Shown one piece after another: positions 27,926 to 37,076 of a stretch of DNA of 64,000 nucleotides (the first letter of the stretch is position 1; each line of letters starts with the position of its first letter). Source of the stretch: an uncultured Saprospiraceae bacterium (GTDB lineage: Bacteria; Bacteroidota; Bacteroidia; Chitinophagales; Saprospiraceae); the NCBI GenBank assembly GCA_937997635.1, contig CALLFA010000008.1, positions 1 through 64,000 on the forward strand, in the 5' to 3' direction. The position numbers and the translations under genes are program-made. The notes below the pieces were generated by a model. That model was not told the origin of the DNA and searched no databases. It worked only from the letters and a program-made list of their open reading frames with translations.

Positions 27926-29059
27926 AATTAGTTCACTGCAAAGTTTCTCGAAATCTTCCTTCGTGTTATACACATTTGGTGACACACGTATACTGTTGCC
28001 TCTGACTGAAACGTATATCCGTTTCGCCATCAATGTTTCTTTAAGTGCTTTCAAATCAATTGATCCTTTTGGCCTTATTCCAAACAGATGTCTGGCTCGC
28101 CAAGTTGCATGTTCTAAGTCGAATGTATCTTGCAACTCTTCAATTGGAGAAGAAATAGATTCGCAATAGTTTGATATGTTAGTCGGGCCCCATTGTATGA
28201 GTTGTTTCAAAGCTGTTATCGCCATTGGGACTAATGCGAAATTACTAAACTGGCCTACATTGTATCTGAACGCTTTGGGCTTAAACTCCTCTTTATAGTT
28301 AACCAAGGCTGCAAAATTTTCACTTTCCAATTTTGTCATCCAACTTTCCTCGATTGGCTCACCGTCATCGAAAGCCTCACTGTAATACGCAAAGCCCATT
28401 GAATATGGACCAAGCAACCATTTATAAGCAGAAGCAATTAACACATCTACTGGCATTTCTTTATGATCAAACTCCATTGCCCCAATGGATTGAGTGCCGT
28501 CTATAACAACCAATGCATCATACTTATGCGCCTTTTCTGTAATGGCCTTGATGTCAAAAACCGTCCCATCTGCCCAATGAACAATTGGCAAAGTGACCAC
28601 TCTCGTTTTCTCAGAAATTGCATCCAATAGTGCGGCGCTCCAATCTTCTCCCCTAAAGAAAGAGTTTGGCGCTTTCATAATGACAAGTCTCGCATCATTC
28701 TTATCTGCACATGTCTTCCAGCAATAGTAATTACTAGGAAACTGTTCTTCTATCATGAGTATCTCATCGCCTGGTGAAAAAGAAATATTTTTACTCGCAT
28801 TGGCCATACCATAAGACACTGATGGAATCAAAGCAATGCGACCAGCATCCTCACAATGAATGAGATTGGCAAATAATTCTCTTAATTCTTCTGCTTGTGT
28901 AAAAAAGTCATCGGGGAAAATGTTGTATGGTTTTGACTTTTGCATTATCGCCTCAATACCTGCAGCAGTTACACTTTTTAAATTCGGTGACATATAGGCG
29001 CCATTCAGATAGACAACGTCTTCGTCTAAATCAAATGCTTCTTTTTGACAATTCAACAT
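27914..29059 (-). CDS. PLP-dependent aminotransferase, class V fold
   Basis: A 381-aa pyridoxal-phosphate enzyme of the class V (cysteine desulfurase/isopenicillin N epimerase-like) group. VVIDGTQSIGA carries D187, which pairs with the cofactor ring nitrogen, and K213 in SAYKWLLGP is the Schiff-base lysine. SVSYGMANASKN near 81-91 contacts the phosphate. A desulfurase role is not shown, since no Cys-loop of IscS/SufS kind is evident; an epimerase or kynureninase-like role is equally possible. Its stop codon lies inside the right 59-bp repeat. It is divergent from the nitrilase gene with 129 bp between them. Confidence 0.85.
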   Translation of the reverse strand: MLNCQKEAFDLDEDVVYLNGAYMSPNLKSVTAAGIEAIMQKSKPYNIFPDDFFTQAEELRELFANLIHCEDAGRIALIPSVSYGMANASKNISFSPGDEILMIEEQFPSNYYCWKTCADKNDARLVIMKAPNSFFRGEDWSAALLDAISEKTRVVTLPIVHWADGTVFDIKAITEKAHKYDALVVIDGTQSIGAMEFDHKEMPVDVLIASAYKWLLGPYSMGFAYYSEAFDDGEPIEESWMTKLESENFAALVNYKEEFKPKAFRYNVGQFSNFALVPMAITALKQLIQWGPTNISNYCESISSPIEELQDTFDLEHATWRARHLFGIRPKGSIDLKALKETLMAKRIYVSVRGNSIRVSPNVYNTKEDFEKLCSELIRVQ

Positions 29060-29188
29060 TTATATTTCGTTTAATTCACTATTTCGTAAGGCACAAAATC
29101 TAAGACAAAATAACGAGATAAAACTTTATTCCAACATTTGGACATACCATCTGTTATCCTATTCCATACTTTTAGATAAATTAAAGCC

Positions 29189-30118
29189 ATGAAACTAGCG
29201 ATCATACAACAAGGGCCTGAATACAACAACTTGACAAAAAGTATAGAACTACTGGAATCGATCTTGATAGAGGTTACAAAAGAATCAGTCGATCTAGTGG
29301 TTTTTGGTGAATCTTGGCTATGTGGATATCCTGCATGGTTGGATTACTGCCCCGAAGTCAGTTACTGGAATCATCCACCAGTAAAAGCCGCATGGAAAAC
29401 CATGTTTGAAAATTCATTAGAATTAAATAGTCATGGATTTGAAAAAATACAAGCAGTCATAAAAGCGCACAAAGTCAATGTTGTGCTTGGCGCAAATGAG
29501 GTCATCAAAAAAGGAAAAGGTAACGGGAGTCTATTCAATTCAGTATTCACATATAATAGAAATGGCGAGTTGCTGAATCACCACAGAAAATTGATGCCTA
29601 CATATACAGAAAAGCTGGTACATGCAACTGGAGATGGACATGGCTTGAATGCAGTGGATTTAGATTTTGGACGGATGGGGAGTTTGATTTGTTGGGAGCA
29701 TTGGATGCCGCTGACCAGACAGGCGATGCATGACGAAGGTGAAGATTTGCATATCGCACTTTGGCCATATGTGAAAGAAATGCATGTGATCGCTTCAAGG
29801 CAATATGCTTTCGAAGGTCGTTGTCATGTAGTCTCTGTAGGGCAATTGATGAAAACGGCTGACACACCTAAAGGTTTAGCACTTCCAGACCATTTAGACA
29901 AGTCAAATCCTGACGAACTGGTGCTTAAGGGAGGTAGTTGTGTCATCGGTCCAGACGGTCAATTTATTTTAGAACCTCAACATAGCGGTCCAGCAATTAT
30001 CTATCAAGACGTACAGATTGGTTCGGGCAGAGGAGAAAACATGAATTTATCTGTAAGTGGTCACTATCAACGACCTGACGTATTCGAATTATCAATAAAC
30101 AAAAAACGATACTTTTAA
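29189..30118 (+). CDS. Nitrilase-superfamily carbon-nitrogen hydrolase
   Basis: A 309-aa cytoplasmic hydrolase with the full Glu-Lys-Cys triad: E41 in FGESW, K134 in HHRKLMPTYTE and C168 in LICWEHW. The Cys-Trp-Glu motif followed by MPLTRQAM, and the HRKLMPTYTEK form, place it nearer true nitrilases (branch 1) than amidases or NAD synthetase domains. Such enzymes turn nitriles into acids plus ammonia, or hydrolyse related C-N bonds; the substrate is not evident. Length is in the normal range. It is divergently oriented to the aminotransferase. Confidence 0.87.
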   Translation: MKLAIIQQGPEYNNLTKSIELLESILIEVTKESVDLVVFGESWLCGYPAWLDYCPEVSYWNHPPVKAAWKTMFENSLELNSHGFEKIQAVIKAHKVNVVLGANEVIKKGKGNGSLFNSVFTYNRNGELLNHHRKLMPTYTEKLVHATGDGHGLNAVDLDFGRMGSLICWEHWMPLTRQAMHDEGEDLHIALWPYVKEMHVIASRQYAFEGRCHVVSVGQLMKTADTPKGLALPDHLDKSNPDELVLKGGSCVIGPDGQFILEPQHSGPAIIYQDVQIGSGRGENMNLSVSGHYQRPDVFELSINKKRYF

Positions 30119-30192
30119 GATACGCCTTAGTAGTATGAGTGACATATTTCTTGGATTCACAATGTTAATTTAGAACCAATAAAAAACATAAC

Positions 30193-31851
30193 TTGATACG
30201 ACATCTATTTCTTGTTTTAGTTTGTGTCCTAATGCCAATGTTAGTCTTTGGTCAAGTAGAGATTTGCGATAATGGCCAAGATGATGACAATGATGGTCTA
30301 ACCGATATAAACGATCCAGATTGCATCTGTGACATCATAGAGTTAGTGTCGTTAATTCCTAATCCTTCTTTCGAAGATACCAATTGCTGTCCCAGCAACA
30401 GAAGCCAATTGAATTGTGCTTCTGGTTGGATACAAGCATCTGCACCGACAACGGATTTCATTCACCAATGCGATTGGCTTGGGTGGGAAAATATACCACC
30501 ACCACAACCATTCCCAGACGGAGATGGGATCGTGGGCTTTCGCGATGGAAGAACCGGTAATAATGCCAACAACGGTAACAACGGGAATAATGGGAATAAT
30601 GGAAATAACAATAGTGGTAATAACGCTGGAGACTTTGACGATCCACTACCATTTTGGAAGGAATATGCAGGTGCCTGCCTGCAAAGTCCATTAGAAAAAG
30701 ATGTCTCTTACAGGTTCCAGTTTGATGTCGGCTTTGTCGATCGAAACATATCACCACCAATTGACATTTCATTTTTTGGCACTTCAGATTGCATTCATTT
30801 GCCATTTGGTGGTGGCAATAGCGAATTTGGCTGCCCTACGAATAGCCCAGATTGGATAAAACTATCAGAAGTGAGGGTATCTGGAGGATCAGGGGATATT
30901 TGGGTCAATACGTTTATAGACATCACACCAGATCGCAACATCGCTGCTATTGCAATTGGGCCAGATTGCGAACCAAGAACAAGTAATTTTAACCTCTATT
31001 ATTTCTTTGATAATTTAATATTGGCTGATTTTGAATCGTTCGAATTAATCATTAGTGAAGCCATACCTCCCTGCGGCAACACCAATTGTCCAGCCTTACA
31101 TCCATGCGCCGATGATTTTTCATTAATGGTGTTGGATGATCCTGCATTTGAATATCAATGGTATCTTGATGGCATTGCATTACAAGGGGAAATATTTTCA
31201 GAGCTCACGCAAATGCATGGAGAAGGTGCTTATCAAGTGAGGATAATAAATGCAGGTTCTTGCCGACTCACAACTGAATACATTTATGAAATTCCAGTTT
31301 TTGAGACACCGACAAGCATACGTATTTGTGACAATCAAACCTACACCTATGGCACTCGCGAATTAAGTGAATCAGGAAGCTATTTAGACACATTCAAGAA
31401 CGTCAACAATTGCGACAGCATTGTGCCATTGACGCTGACTGTCGTAGAAACAAGATTCGATACAATGGATGCCTTAGTCATAGACGGAGGTACATTTGAC
31501 GTTGGTAATGAATCTTTTAATAATGAAGGCAATTACAACATTACGATTCCTTCTTCTGTAAACTGTGACAGTATGATTTTCTTACGACTAAGTAATTTTG
31601 AATTATACATCCCAAATACATTCAGTCCAAACGGTGACAACTCGAATGATGTCTTCAGACCTGCCACCATTGAAGGAATGATCAACAACATCAATATGCA
31701 AATATTTGATCGCTGGGGAAATATGGTATATGAAGGTCAGCAATGGGACGGAGACGGTTTCAAGAATGGCGTATATGCCTATAATATCGCAGTGGAATAT
31801 TCAGATGGTAACAACTTGAACTATCGAGGGACTGTAAGTATGGTTAGATAA
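30193..31851 (+). CDS. T9SS type B cargo protein with Asn/Gly repeat
   Basis: A 552-aa secreted protein. The only start that leaves a signal peptide is TTG at 30193 (then IRHLFLVLVCVLMPMLVFG); later ATGs fall inside the hydrophobic core. The mature part begins VEICDNGQDDDNDGLTDIND, an Asp-rich calcium-binding-like motif seen in secreted Bacteroidota proteins. A middle region suggests a carbohydrate-binding-like beta domain (about residues 55-290) interrupted by a low-complexity Gly-Asn-Asn run at ~115-138. The C-terminus (YIPNTFSPNGDNSNDVF, IFDRWGNMVYEG, NGVYAYNI) is a T9SS type B domain. Probably surface-attached; function unknown. Confidence 0.85.
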   Translation: MIRHLFLVLVCVLMPMLVFGQVEICDNGQDDDNDGLTDINDPDCICDIIELVSLIPNPSFEDTNCCPSNRSQLNCASGWIQASAPTTDFIHQCDWLGWENIPPPQPFPDGDGIVGFRDGRTGNNANNGNNGNNGNNGNNNSGNNAGDFDDPLPFWKEYAGACLQSPLEKDVSYRFQFDVGFVDRNISPPIDISFFGTSDCIHLPFGGGNSEFGCPTNSPDWIKLSEVRVSGGSGDIWVNTFIDITPDRNIAAIAIGPDCEPRTSNFNLYYFFDNLILADFESFELIISEAIPPCGNTNCPALHPCADDFSLMVLDDPAFEYQWYLDGIALQGEIFSELTQMHGEGAYQVRIINAGSCRLTTEYIYEIPVFETPTSIRICDNQTYTYGTRELSESGSYLDTFKNVNNCDSIVPLTLTVVETRFDTMDALVIDGGTFDVGNESFNNEGNYNITIPSSVNCDSMIFLRLSNFELYIPNTFSPNGDNSNDVFRPATIEGMINNINMQIFDRWGNMVYEGQQWDGDGFKNGVYAYNIAVEYSDGNNLNYRGTVSMVR

Positions 31852-31880
31852 CTCAGTGCTGGCAACCGCTCAGTCTCAAA

Positions 31881-31925
31881 AACTTGAACTTAAACTTGAT
31901 ACTTGAACTTAAACTTGAAACTTGA
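31881..31925. repeat. CTTGAA/CTTAAA short tandem repeat
   Basis: Units of ACTTGAA and ACTTAAA alternate (aacttgaacttaaacttga, then a near copy) in the convergent gap between the T9SS cargo gene and the 156-aa gene. Similar to 793-822. Confidence 0.5.
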
Positions 31926-31929
31926 TCTT

Positions 31930-32400
31930 TTATATTTTCCTAGTTTTCGCATGCTTATCCATAATCTTATCTACCTCTTCTCTATCAATCATGTCTTCAA
32001 GATTGAGCCCTTCAAAATCTTTCATGAAGTTTTCCATGAGACCTTGCATTTCACCCATATCTAATTTTTCCAAAGTCTTAAAGCTTTGTTCGAGTAAATC
32101 TTGAAACAAGTCTTCATTTTGAGAGAGCTCAGATAATTGATCACCAAATAACTTTTCAATATCACCAAATTGTTCCAATTGAAAAGGCAATGAATCCAAC
32201 TGACCGAATATATTGTCTAAGTTAAAATTGAGGCCCAGAGATTCCAGGTCTTTAAAGTCAAAATCAAGAGATTCAAATTCGTTAAAGTCTAAGTCATTTA
32301 GTGGTTTGCTATCGTCATTTTGTGCTTGCGAGAAAAAGGCGCAAAAACAGAAGCACATAATTGCAAAGGATTTCTTGAGAAATGGAATAGGATAAGTCAT
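31930..32400 (-). CDS. Secreted acidic hypothetical protein
   Basis: A 156-aa protein that I do not recognise. Residues 1-26 (MTYPIPFLKKSFAIMCFCFC...SQA) look like a signal peptide with a cleavage site near SQAQ. The mature chain is highly acidic and built of Phe/Leu-rich heptad-like repeats (LDFNEFESLDFDFKDLESL), with no cysteine, suggesting a helical periplasmic or secreted protein. The gene faces the T9SS cargo gene tail-to-tail. Confidence 0.7.
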   Translation of the reverse strand: MTYPIPFLKKSFAIMCFCFCAFFSQAQNDDSKPLNDLDFNEFESLDFDFKDLESLGLNFNLDNIFGQLDSLPFQLEQFGDIEKLFGDQLSELSQNEDLFQDLLEQSFKTLEKLDMGEMQGLMENFMKDFEGLNLEDMIDREEVDKIMDKHAKTRKI

Positions 32401-32571
32401 TTATGGTTTATTTTGAAATAACAATTCAGTGTTATCTTATAGTCTGTCTGTGAACTACGAAATTTAAACGACTTAGTGTAAATATTAGTTCCTAGTCCAC
32501 ACTGGTTTCCATATTATAGTCTTGTTAAAATTTTGATTTAGGATAAAAGAATTGAGGGTCAAATGTAATGT

Positions 32572-33234
32572 CTACATCATCCCTCGACGAATCAACTCAA
32601 ATATACTGAGAGACAACACAAGTTCTTTATCGTCTTTGGACAAATCCTCAACCAGCTTCAATGCACGCGCATTTTTATGAACATGGCTAGTCGGATTGAC
32701 AAGCGACGCTACCTGCTTTCCATTTATAGAAATGGGAATTAAACTCATCGTCTGTGATTGATCCACATGTGCTACTTCGACATTTTCTTGAAGAAACGAC
32801 CCATTGGATTTTAATGTACCTAGATGAACATTATCTCTAAAAATGTCAATCGCCTTTTTGGTGATTTTATAATAGAAACTGTGCGCTGATGTTCGAGCCA
32901 CCAAAATTGACTTCTTCTTTTTGTAATAGTATTCTTTATATGTAAAGGCGACAATTTTCTCGTGATAGATATTGGAGAGTACACCTGAAAACTGTGTATG
33001 TATGCCTGGCTTTTTCTTCAGATCGACCTGCTCTACTGACAACAAATCTAAATCATTGTCTTCCCATGGTGACAGAGTGTTCACGACATCCTCTAGGTCC
33101 TTTGACATCTTTTTGAGGTCTGTCTTAATTTGGGATTTTACACCTTGGGTATTGATGAAAAATGAGCCCATGACCTTTAAGATGTAGAATACACCTAAAG
33201 CAGCAAAGGTCAGTAAGATGGCAAATTTAATCAC
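32572..33234 (-). CDS. Membrane-anchored hypothetical protein
   Basis: A 220-aa protein starting with GTG at 33232-33234, since no ATG precedes the N-terminal membrane segment (about residues 3-22, KFAILLTFAALGVFYILKV). A short coiled region (KSQIKTDLKKMSKDLEDV) and a soluble domain of about 150 residues follow, containing strand-rich segments (ILVARTSAHSFYYKITKKA). No family is recognised. It lies upstream of the 156-aa gene on the same strand and downstream of the hairpin that follows sigma copy 2. Confidence 0.65.
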   Translation of the reverse strand: MIKFAILLTFAALGVFYILKVMGSFFINTQGVKSQIKTDLKKMSKDLEDVVNTLSPWEDNDLDLLSVEQVDLKKKPGIHTQFSGVLSNIYHEKIVAFTYKEYYYKKKKSILVARTSAHSFYYKITKKAIDIFRDNVHLGTLKSNGSFLQENVEVAHVDQSQTMSLIPISINGKQVASLVNPTSHVHKNARALKLVEDLSKDDKELVLSLSIFELIRRGMM

Positions 33235-33261
33235 TTGCAGTTAGTTTTATAAGTAAACGAA

Positions 33262-33297
33262 AAAAGCTCATTAGACATTCCATTCTAATGAGCTTTT
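33262..33297 (-). terminator. Terminator of sigma factor copy 2
   Basis: Perfect inverted repeat AAAAGCTCATTAGA ... TCTAATGAGCTTTT (14-bp arms, 8-base loop) 27 bp after the stop codon of the minus-strand sigma gene; the A-run on the plus strand gives a U-run in the transcript. Confidence 0.8.
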
Positions 33298-33323
33298 AAC
33301 TTTCTATGTCGAGGTTGACAAAA

Positions 33324-34190
33324 TTATCCTAAGTATGACTTAAGCGCATTTCTGTTAACAGACTTTCTCAATCGTCTGATCGCTCTTTCTTTAATCTGTC
33401 TCACTCTTTCTCTTGTCAATCCATACAGCTCTCCTATTTCTTCTAGCGTCAATGATTTGTGCCCATTCAATCCAAAGTATGATGACAGCACTTCAACTTC
33501 TCTTGGAGATAATATGTTTAATCCTTCTTTCACTTCACCTTTCAATGACTCTTCCATCAAATTGGTATCAGGATCCATTTGATCAGCGAATACCATTAAG
33601 TCAATCATCGTCGCATCTCCTTCTTCTCCTCCTACAGGCGCATCAAATGATAAGTGCCTGTTGTTGCTTTTCAACATGGTAGCAACGTCTTTAGGTTTGA
33701 CTTCGAGCAACTCGGCTAACTCTTCATTAGAAGGCTCTCTTTCAAATTCTTGTACGAAAGAAATGTAAGCTTCATTGACTTTATTATAAGAACCAACTTT
33801 ATTTAGTGGTAGCCGTACTATTCTTGAATATTCTACAATCGCTTGTAAGATTGATTGTCTAATCCACCATACAGCATAGGAAATAAATTTGAAGCCTCTT
33901 GTTTCATCAAAGCGCTTTGCAGCTTTCATCAAACCAACATTGCCCTCATTGATCAAATCACTGAGAGAAAGACCTTGATTTTGATACTGCTTGGCAACAG
34001 AAACAACAAAACGAAGATTCGCTTCTGTCATTCTTTCTAATGCTGCCTTATCACCTTCTCGGATTCTTCTGGCTAAATCGGCCTCATCCTCGGCGTTCAG
34101 CATCTCAATTTTGCTTATATCATTGAGATATTTATCTAAGGAGACACTCTCCCGAGATGTAATTTTATTTGTAATTTTTAATTGTCTCAT
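33324..34190 (-). CDS. Primary-type sigma-70 factor, copy 2
   Basis: A 288-aa paralogue of the sigma factor at 19957-20826. The N-termini are nearly the same (MRQLKITN vs MRQLKITK), and region 2 ([21 protein letters not shown]) and region 3 ([13 protein letters not shown]) are preserved, so core binding and -7 melting should be intact. Differences are concentrated in the region 3/4 linker (a Gly/Glu-rich stretch GGEEGDATM) and in region 4 ([25 protein letters not shown], more basic at the end). The divergence suggests a specialised role. It is followed by a strong terminator and has no clear promoter in the 250 bp before it. Confidence 0.92.
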   Translation of the reverse strand: MRQLKITNKITSRESVSLDKYLNDISKIEMLNAEDEADLARRIREGDKAALERMTEANLRFVVSVAKQYQNQGLSLSDLINEGNVGLMKAAKRFDETRGFKFISYAVWWIRQSILQAIVEYSRIVRLPLNKVGSYNKVNEAYISFVQEFEREPSNEELAELLEVKPKDVATMLKSNNRHLSFDAPVGGEEGDATMIDLMVFADQMDPDTNLMEESLKGEVKEGLNILSPREVEVLSSYFGLNGHKSLTLEEIGELYGLTRERVRQIKERAIRRLRKSVNRNALKSYLG

Positions 34191-34440
34191 AACACAGACG
34201 CCTTTTAAGATTTTGTTTTAAATGAATACAGAGTGCGCAAAAAGATGTTAAGAGAGTAATTCTTTGTCTGAACAATCTCGCATATCTATGAATAAGACGT
34301 TTAAATACGCGATTTAGTTTCGGAAGTTAACACTTTTTTATATCTGTAAGAAGACTTTATCTTATAGTATACTGATTTGTATCAGTTTCCTTAAGATAAT
34401 ACTTTTTTACATCTACAATATAATTTAGGCAGTAATTATT

Positions 34441-36576
34441 CTAATTCCTCTCGGGTTTAGGTAATAGAGCCTTTCTTGATAATCTCCATTTTTTCGTTTT
34501 CGGATCGGTGCCAATGATCTTTATTTTGATCATATCACCTTCGTTGAACAAACCTTCAAGCTTTTCAATTCTTGAGTGCGAGATTTCAGATATGTGAACC
34601 AATCCACCGCTGTTAGCGAAATCAACGAATAAGCCATAAGGTTTGATAGAAGCAATTTTAGCGTCATACTCTTCACCTTCTTTGACAGTATGAGCGATCT
34701 TTTTGATCTCTTTTACTGCAGCAGCCATGCCCTCCCCATCGGTAGCGAAGATATTGACTATACCTTTTTCATCCACTTCTTCGATTGAGATCGTCGTACC
34801 AGTTTCTTTTTGGATTTCTTGGATAACTTTACCTCCAGGCCCAATGATTGCACCGATAAATTCTTTCTCTACAATCATTTCTGTTACACGTGGAGCATGT
34901 GGTTTTAGATCTTCAGCAGGCTCACTAATCGTTTTAGCCATTTCATTCAGAATGTGAATGCGACCTTCTTTTGCCTGCAACAATGCTTTTTCTAATGTAT
35001 CGTAAGGTAAACCATCAATTTTAATGTCCATTTGACAACCAGTAATACCATTCACTGTACCGGTTACTTTAAAGTCCATATCGCCTATTGCATCCTCATC
35101 ACCAAGGATATCGGACAAAATAGCAGATCTTGTCCCGTCAGAGATCATACCCATAGCAATTCCAGATACCGGAGCTTTTATTTTAATACCCGCATCCAGT
35201 AACGACAATGAACCTGCGCAAACAGTTGCCATTGAAGACGAACCATTTGATTCTAGAATGTCAGAAACTATTCTAAGCGTGTATGGATTATCATCTGGCA
35301 ATACTTGCTTTAGTGATCGACTGGCTAGGTTTGCGTGTCCAACTTCTCTTCTACCAGGACCTCTCATCGGCTTGATCTCACCTACAGATAGCGCTGGGAA
35401 ATTATAATGCAAGATGAATCGCTCTGTGTAATTTTCCAAAGCGTTGTCTATCATCTGCTCATCTCTCTTCGTACCAAGTGTCAGTGATGCTAAGGCTTGT
35501 GTTTCACCTCTATTGAAGATTGCACTACCGTGTGTTGAAGGCAAGTAATTGACTTCCGTCCAAATAGGTCTTACTGTATCAAAGCTTCTTCCATCGAGTC
35601 TCACACTTTCACTCAAGACCATTTCTCGAATTGTCTCTTTCTTTAATTTTTCTAGGTGTTTTTTAGCTTCATCACCTTTTTCAGCAAGATACTCCTCACC
35701 CATCTCTTCTAGCAAGCTTGCTTTCAACTCTTCGCCTACTTTTTTAAACGCATCTTTTCTATCTGCTTTATTATGTGCTCCTCTTGCAACAGTAAGTATT
35801 TTGTCGTGACAAAGTGATTTTACTTTAGCTTTTAACTCCTCATCAATTTCTACTACCGCCAATTCTCTTTTGACTGTTGCTTTCTCCCCTACTTTCTGTG
35901 CTAAATCTAATTGTGCTTGACACTGTACCTTAATTGCTTCGTGTCCTACTTTGATTGCCTCGATTAATTCTTGTTCACTGCACTCTTGTGCTTCACCTTC
36001 TACCATCATTACATTTTCTAAAGTGGCCGCCACGACGATCTCCATTGTTGACTCCTCCATCGCTGATTTTGCTGGATTCACAACATACTCACCATTGATT
36101 TTAGCTACTCTCACTTCAGATATAGGTCCAGCCCAAGGAATGTTTGATACAGACAACGCTGTTGATGCAGCCAAAGCGGTGTAGGCATCAGGCAATACGT
36201 CTAGGTCTGCTGAGATCAGGTTGATGATTACTTGAGTATCATTCATATAACCATCTGGGAACAAAGGTCTTATGGCTCTATCAACCAGTCTTGATGTCAA
36301 AATCTCATAATCAGATAATCTAGCTTCTCTTCTAAAGAAGTTACCTGGAATTCTACCTGCAGAGGCAAATTTTTCTTGATAATCAACAGAAAGAGGGAAA
36401 AACGGCTGTCCTTCTCTGGCTTCCATTGCCGAAACAACAGATGCGAATAACATTGTATTTCCAACTTTAACCACACATGATCCATGCGCTTGTGTTGCTA
36501 GCTTACCAGTCTCAAGAACAACCTCTTGACCATCTGGTAGATTGAATGACACTGTTGTGCCGACTTGTGAACCCAT
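34441..36576 (-). CDS. pnp: Polynucleotide phosphorylase
   Basis: Polynucleotide phosphorylase (711 aa, normal length), the 3'-to-5' phosphorolytic exoribonuclease of the RNA degradosome. Two RNase PH-type domains lie at about 10-240 and 325-555, the second with GRREVGHANLASRSL. They are followed by a KH domain (GAIIGPGGKVIQEIQ, about 561-633) and an S1 domain (from about 634, GLFVDFANSGGLVHISEI). The gene follows rpsO with a 90-bp gap, the order seen in E. coli and many other bacteria, where the rpsO-pnp message is autoregulated by PNPase. No obvious RNase III-type hairpin was picked out in the gap. Confidence 0.97.
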   Translation of the reverse strand: MGSQVGTTVSFNLPDGQEVVLETGKLATQAHGSCVVKVGNTMLFASVVSAMEAREGQPFFPLSVDYQEKFASAGRIPGNFFRREARLSDYEILTSRLVDRAIRPLFPDGYMNDTQVIINLISADLDVLPDAYTALAASTALSVSNIPWAGPISEVRVAKINGEYVVNPAKSAMEESTMEIVVAATLENVMMVEGEAQECSEQELIEAIKVGHEAIKVQCQAQLDLAQKVGEKATVKRELAVVEIDEELKAKVKSLCHDKILTVARGAHNKADRKDAFKKVGEELKASLLEEMGEEYLAEKGDEAKKHLEKLKKETIREMVLSESVRLDGRSFDTVRPIWTEVNYLPSTHGSAIFNRGETQALASLTLGTKRDEQMIDNALENYTERFILHYNFPALSVGEIKPMRGPGRREVGHANLASRSLKQVLPDDNPYTLRIVSDILESNGSSSMATVCAGSLSLLDAGIKIKAPVSGIAMGMISDGTRSAILSDILGDEDAIGDMDFKVTGTVNGITGCQMDIKIDGLPYDTLEKALLQAKEGRIHILNEMAKTISEPAEDLKPHAPRVTEMIVEKEFIGAIIGPGGKVIQEIQKETGTTISIEEVDEKGIVNIFATDGEGMAAAVKEIKKIAHTVKEGEEYDAKIASIKPYGLFVDFANSGGLVHISEISHSRIEKLEGLFNEGDMIKIKIIGTDPKTKKWRLSRKALLPKPERN

Positions 36577-36666
36577 ATTATATGCTTTAACCTAAGCTGC
36601 ACAGACTATGGCGTCTACATGCAACATTGGTATTTCGTTTGAAAAAGAGAGATTAGTAGAGACTTC

Positions 36667-36960
36667 TTAATTATTATCTACTGATGACTTTCTTATTTCT
36701 AATTTTTCTATCAAATCTCTGTACTTCTGAATGTCTTTTGAAGCTAGATATTGTAGTAATCTTTTTCTTTTACCTACTAAAGTTAAAAGTGTGCGTTTGC
36801 AGGAATAATCTTTCTTATTTCGAGCCAAATGTTCTGAAAGACTTGAAATTCTATAGGTAAAAAGAGCTATTTGCCCTTCTATTGAGCCAGTGTTTTCCTT
36901 ACTGCCTCCGTGTTCTGAGAAAATTTCTTCTTTTTTCTCGTTTGTTAAATATGCTGCCAT
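36667..36960 (-). CDS. rpsO: 30S ribosomal protein S15
   Basis: Ribosomal protein S15, which binds 16S rRNA helix 20-22 early in assembly. The signature H.....DYSCKRTLLTLVGKRKRLLQYL (residues ~45-70) is intact, together with NTGSIEGQIALFTYRI. It is 97 aa against about 88-89 in most bacteria; the excess is a C-terminal tail (RKSSVDNN) and a slightly longer N-terminus. First gene of the rpsO-pnp unit. Confidence 0.96.
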   Translation of the reverse strand: MAAYLTNEKKEEIFSEHGGSKENTGSIEGQIALFTYRISSLSEHLARNKKDYSCKRTLLTLVGKRKRLLQYLASKDIQKYRDLIEKLEIRKSSVDNN

Positions 36961-37076
36961 ATGTTTTAAAATTTACCAAAAAGGATTACGAAAATACGAT
37001 TTTAGCGAGTGCGAATGTACGACCAATTAGGCAATAAGCAAAGTTTGCACCTTTATAATTGTATAAAGAATTCGTC

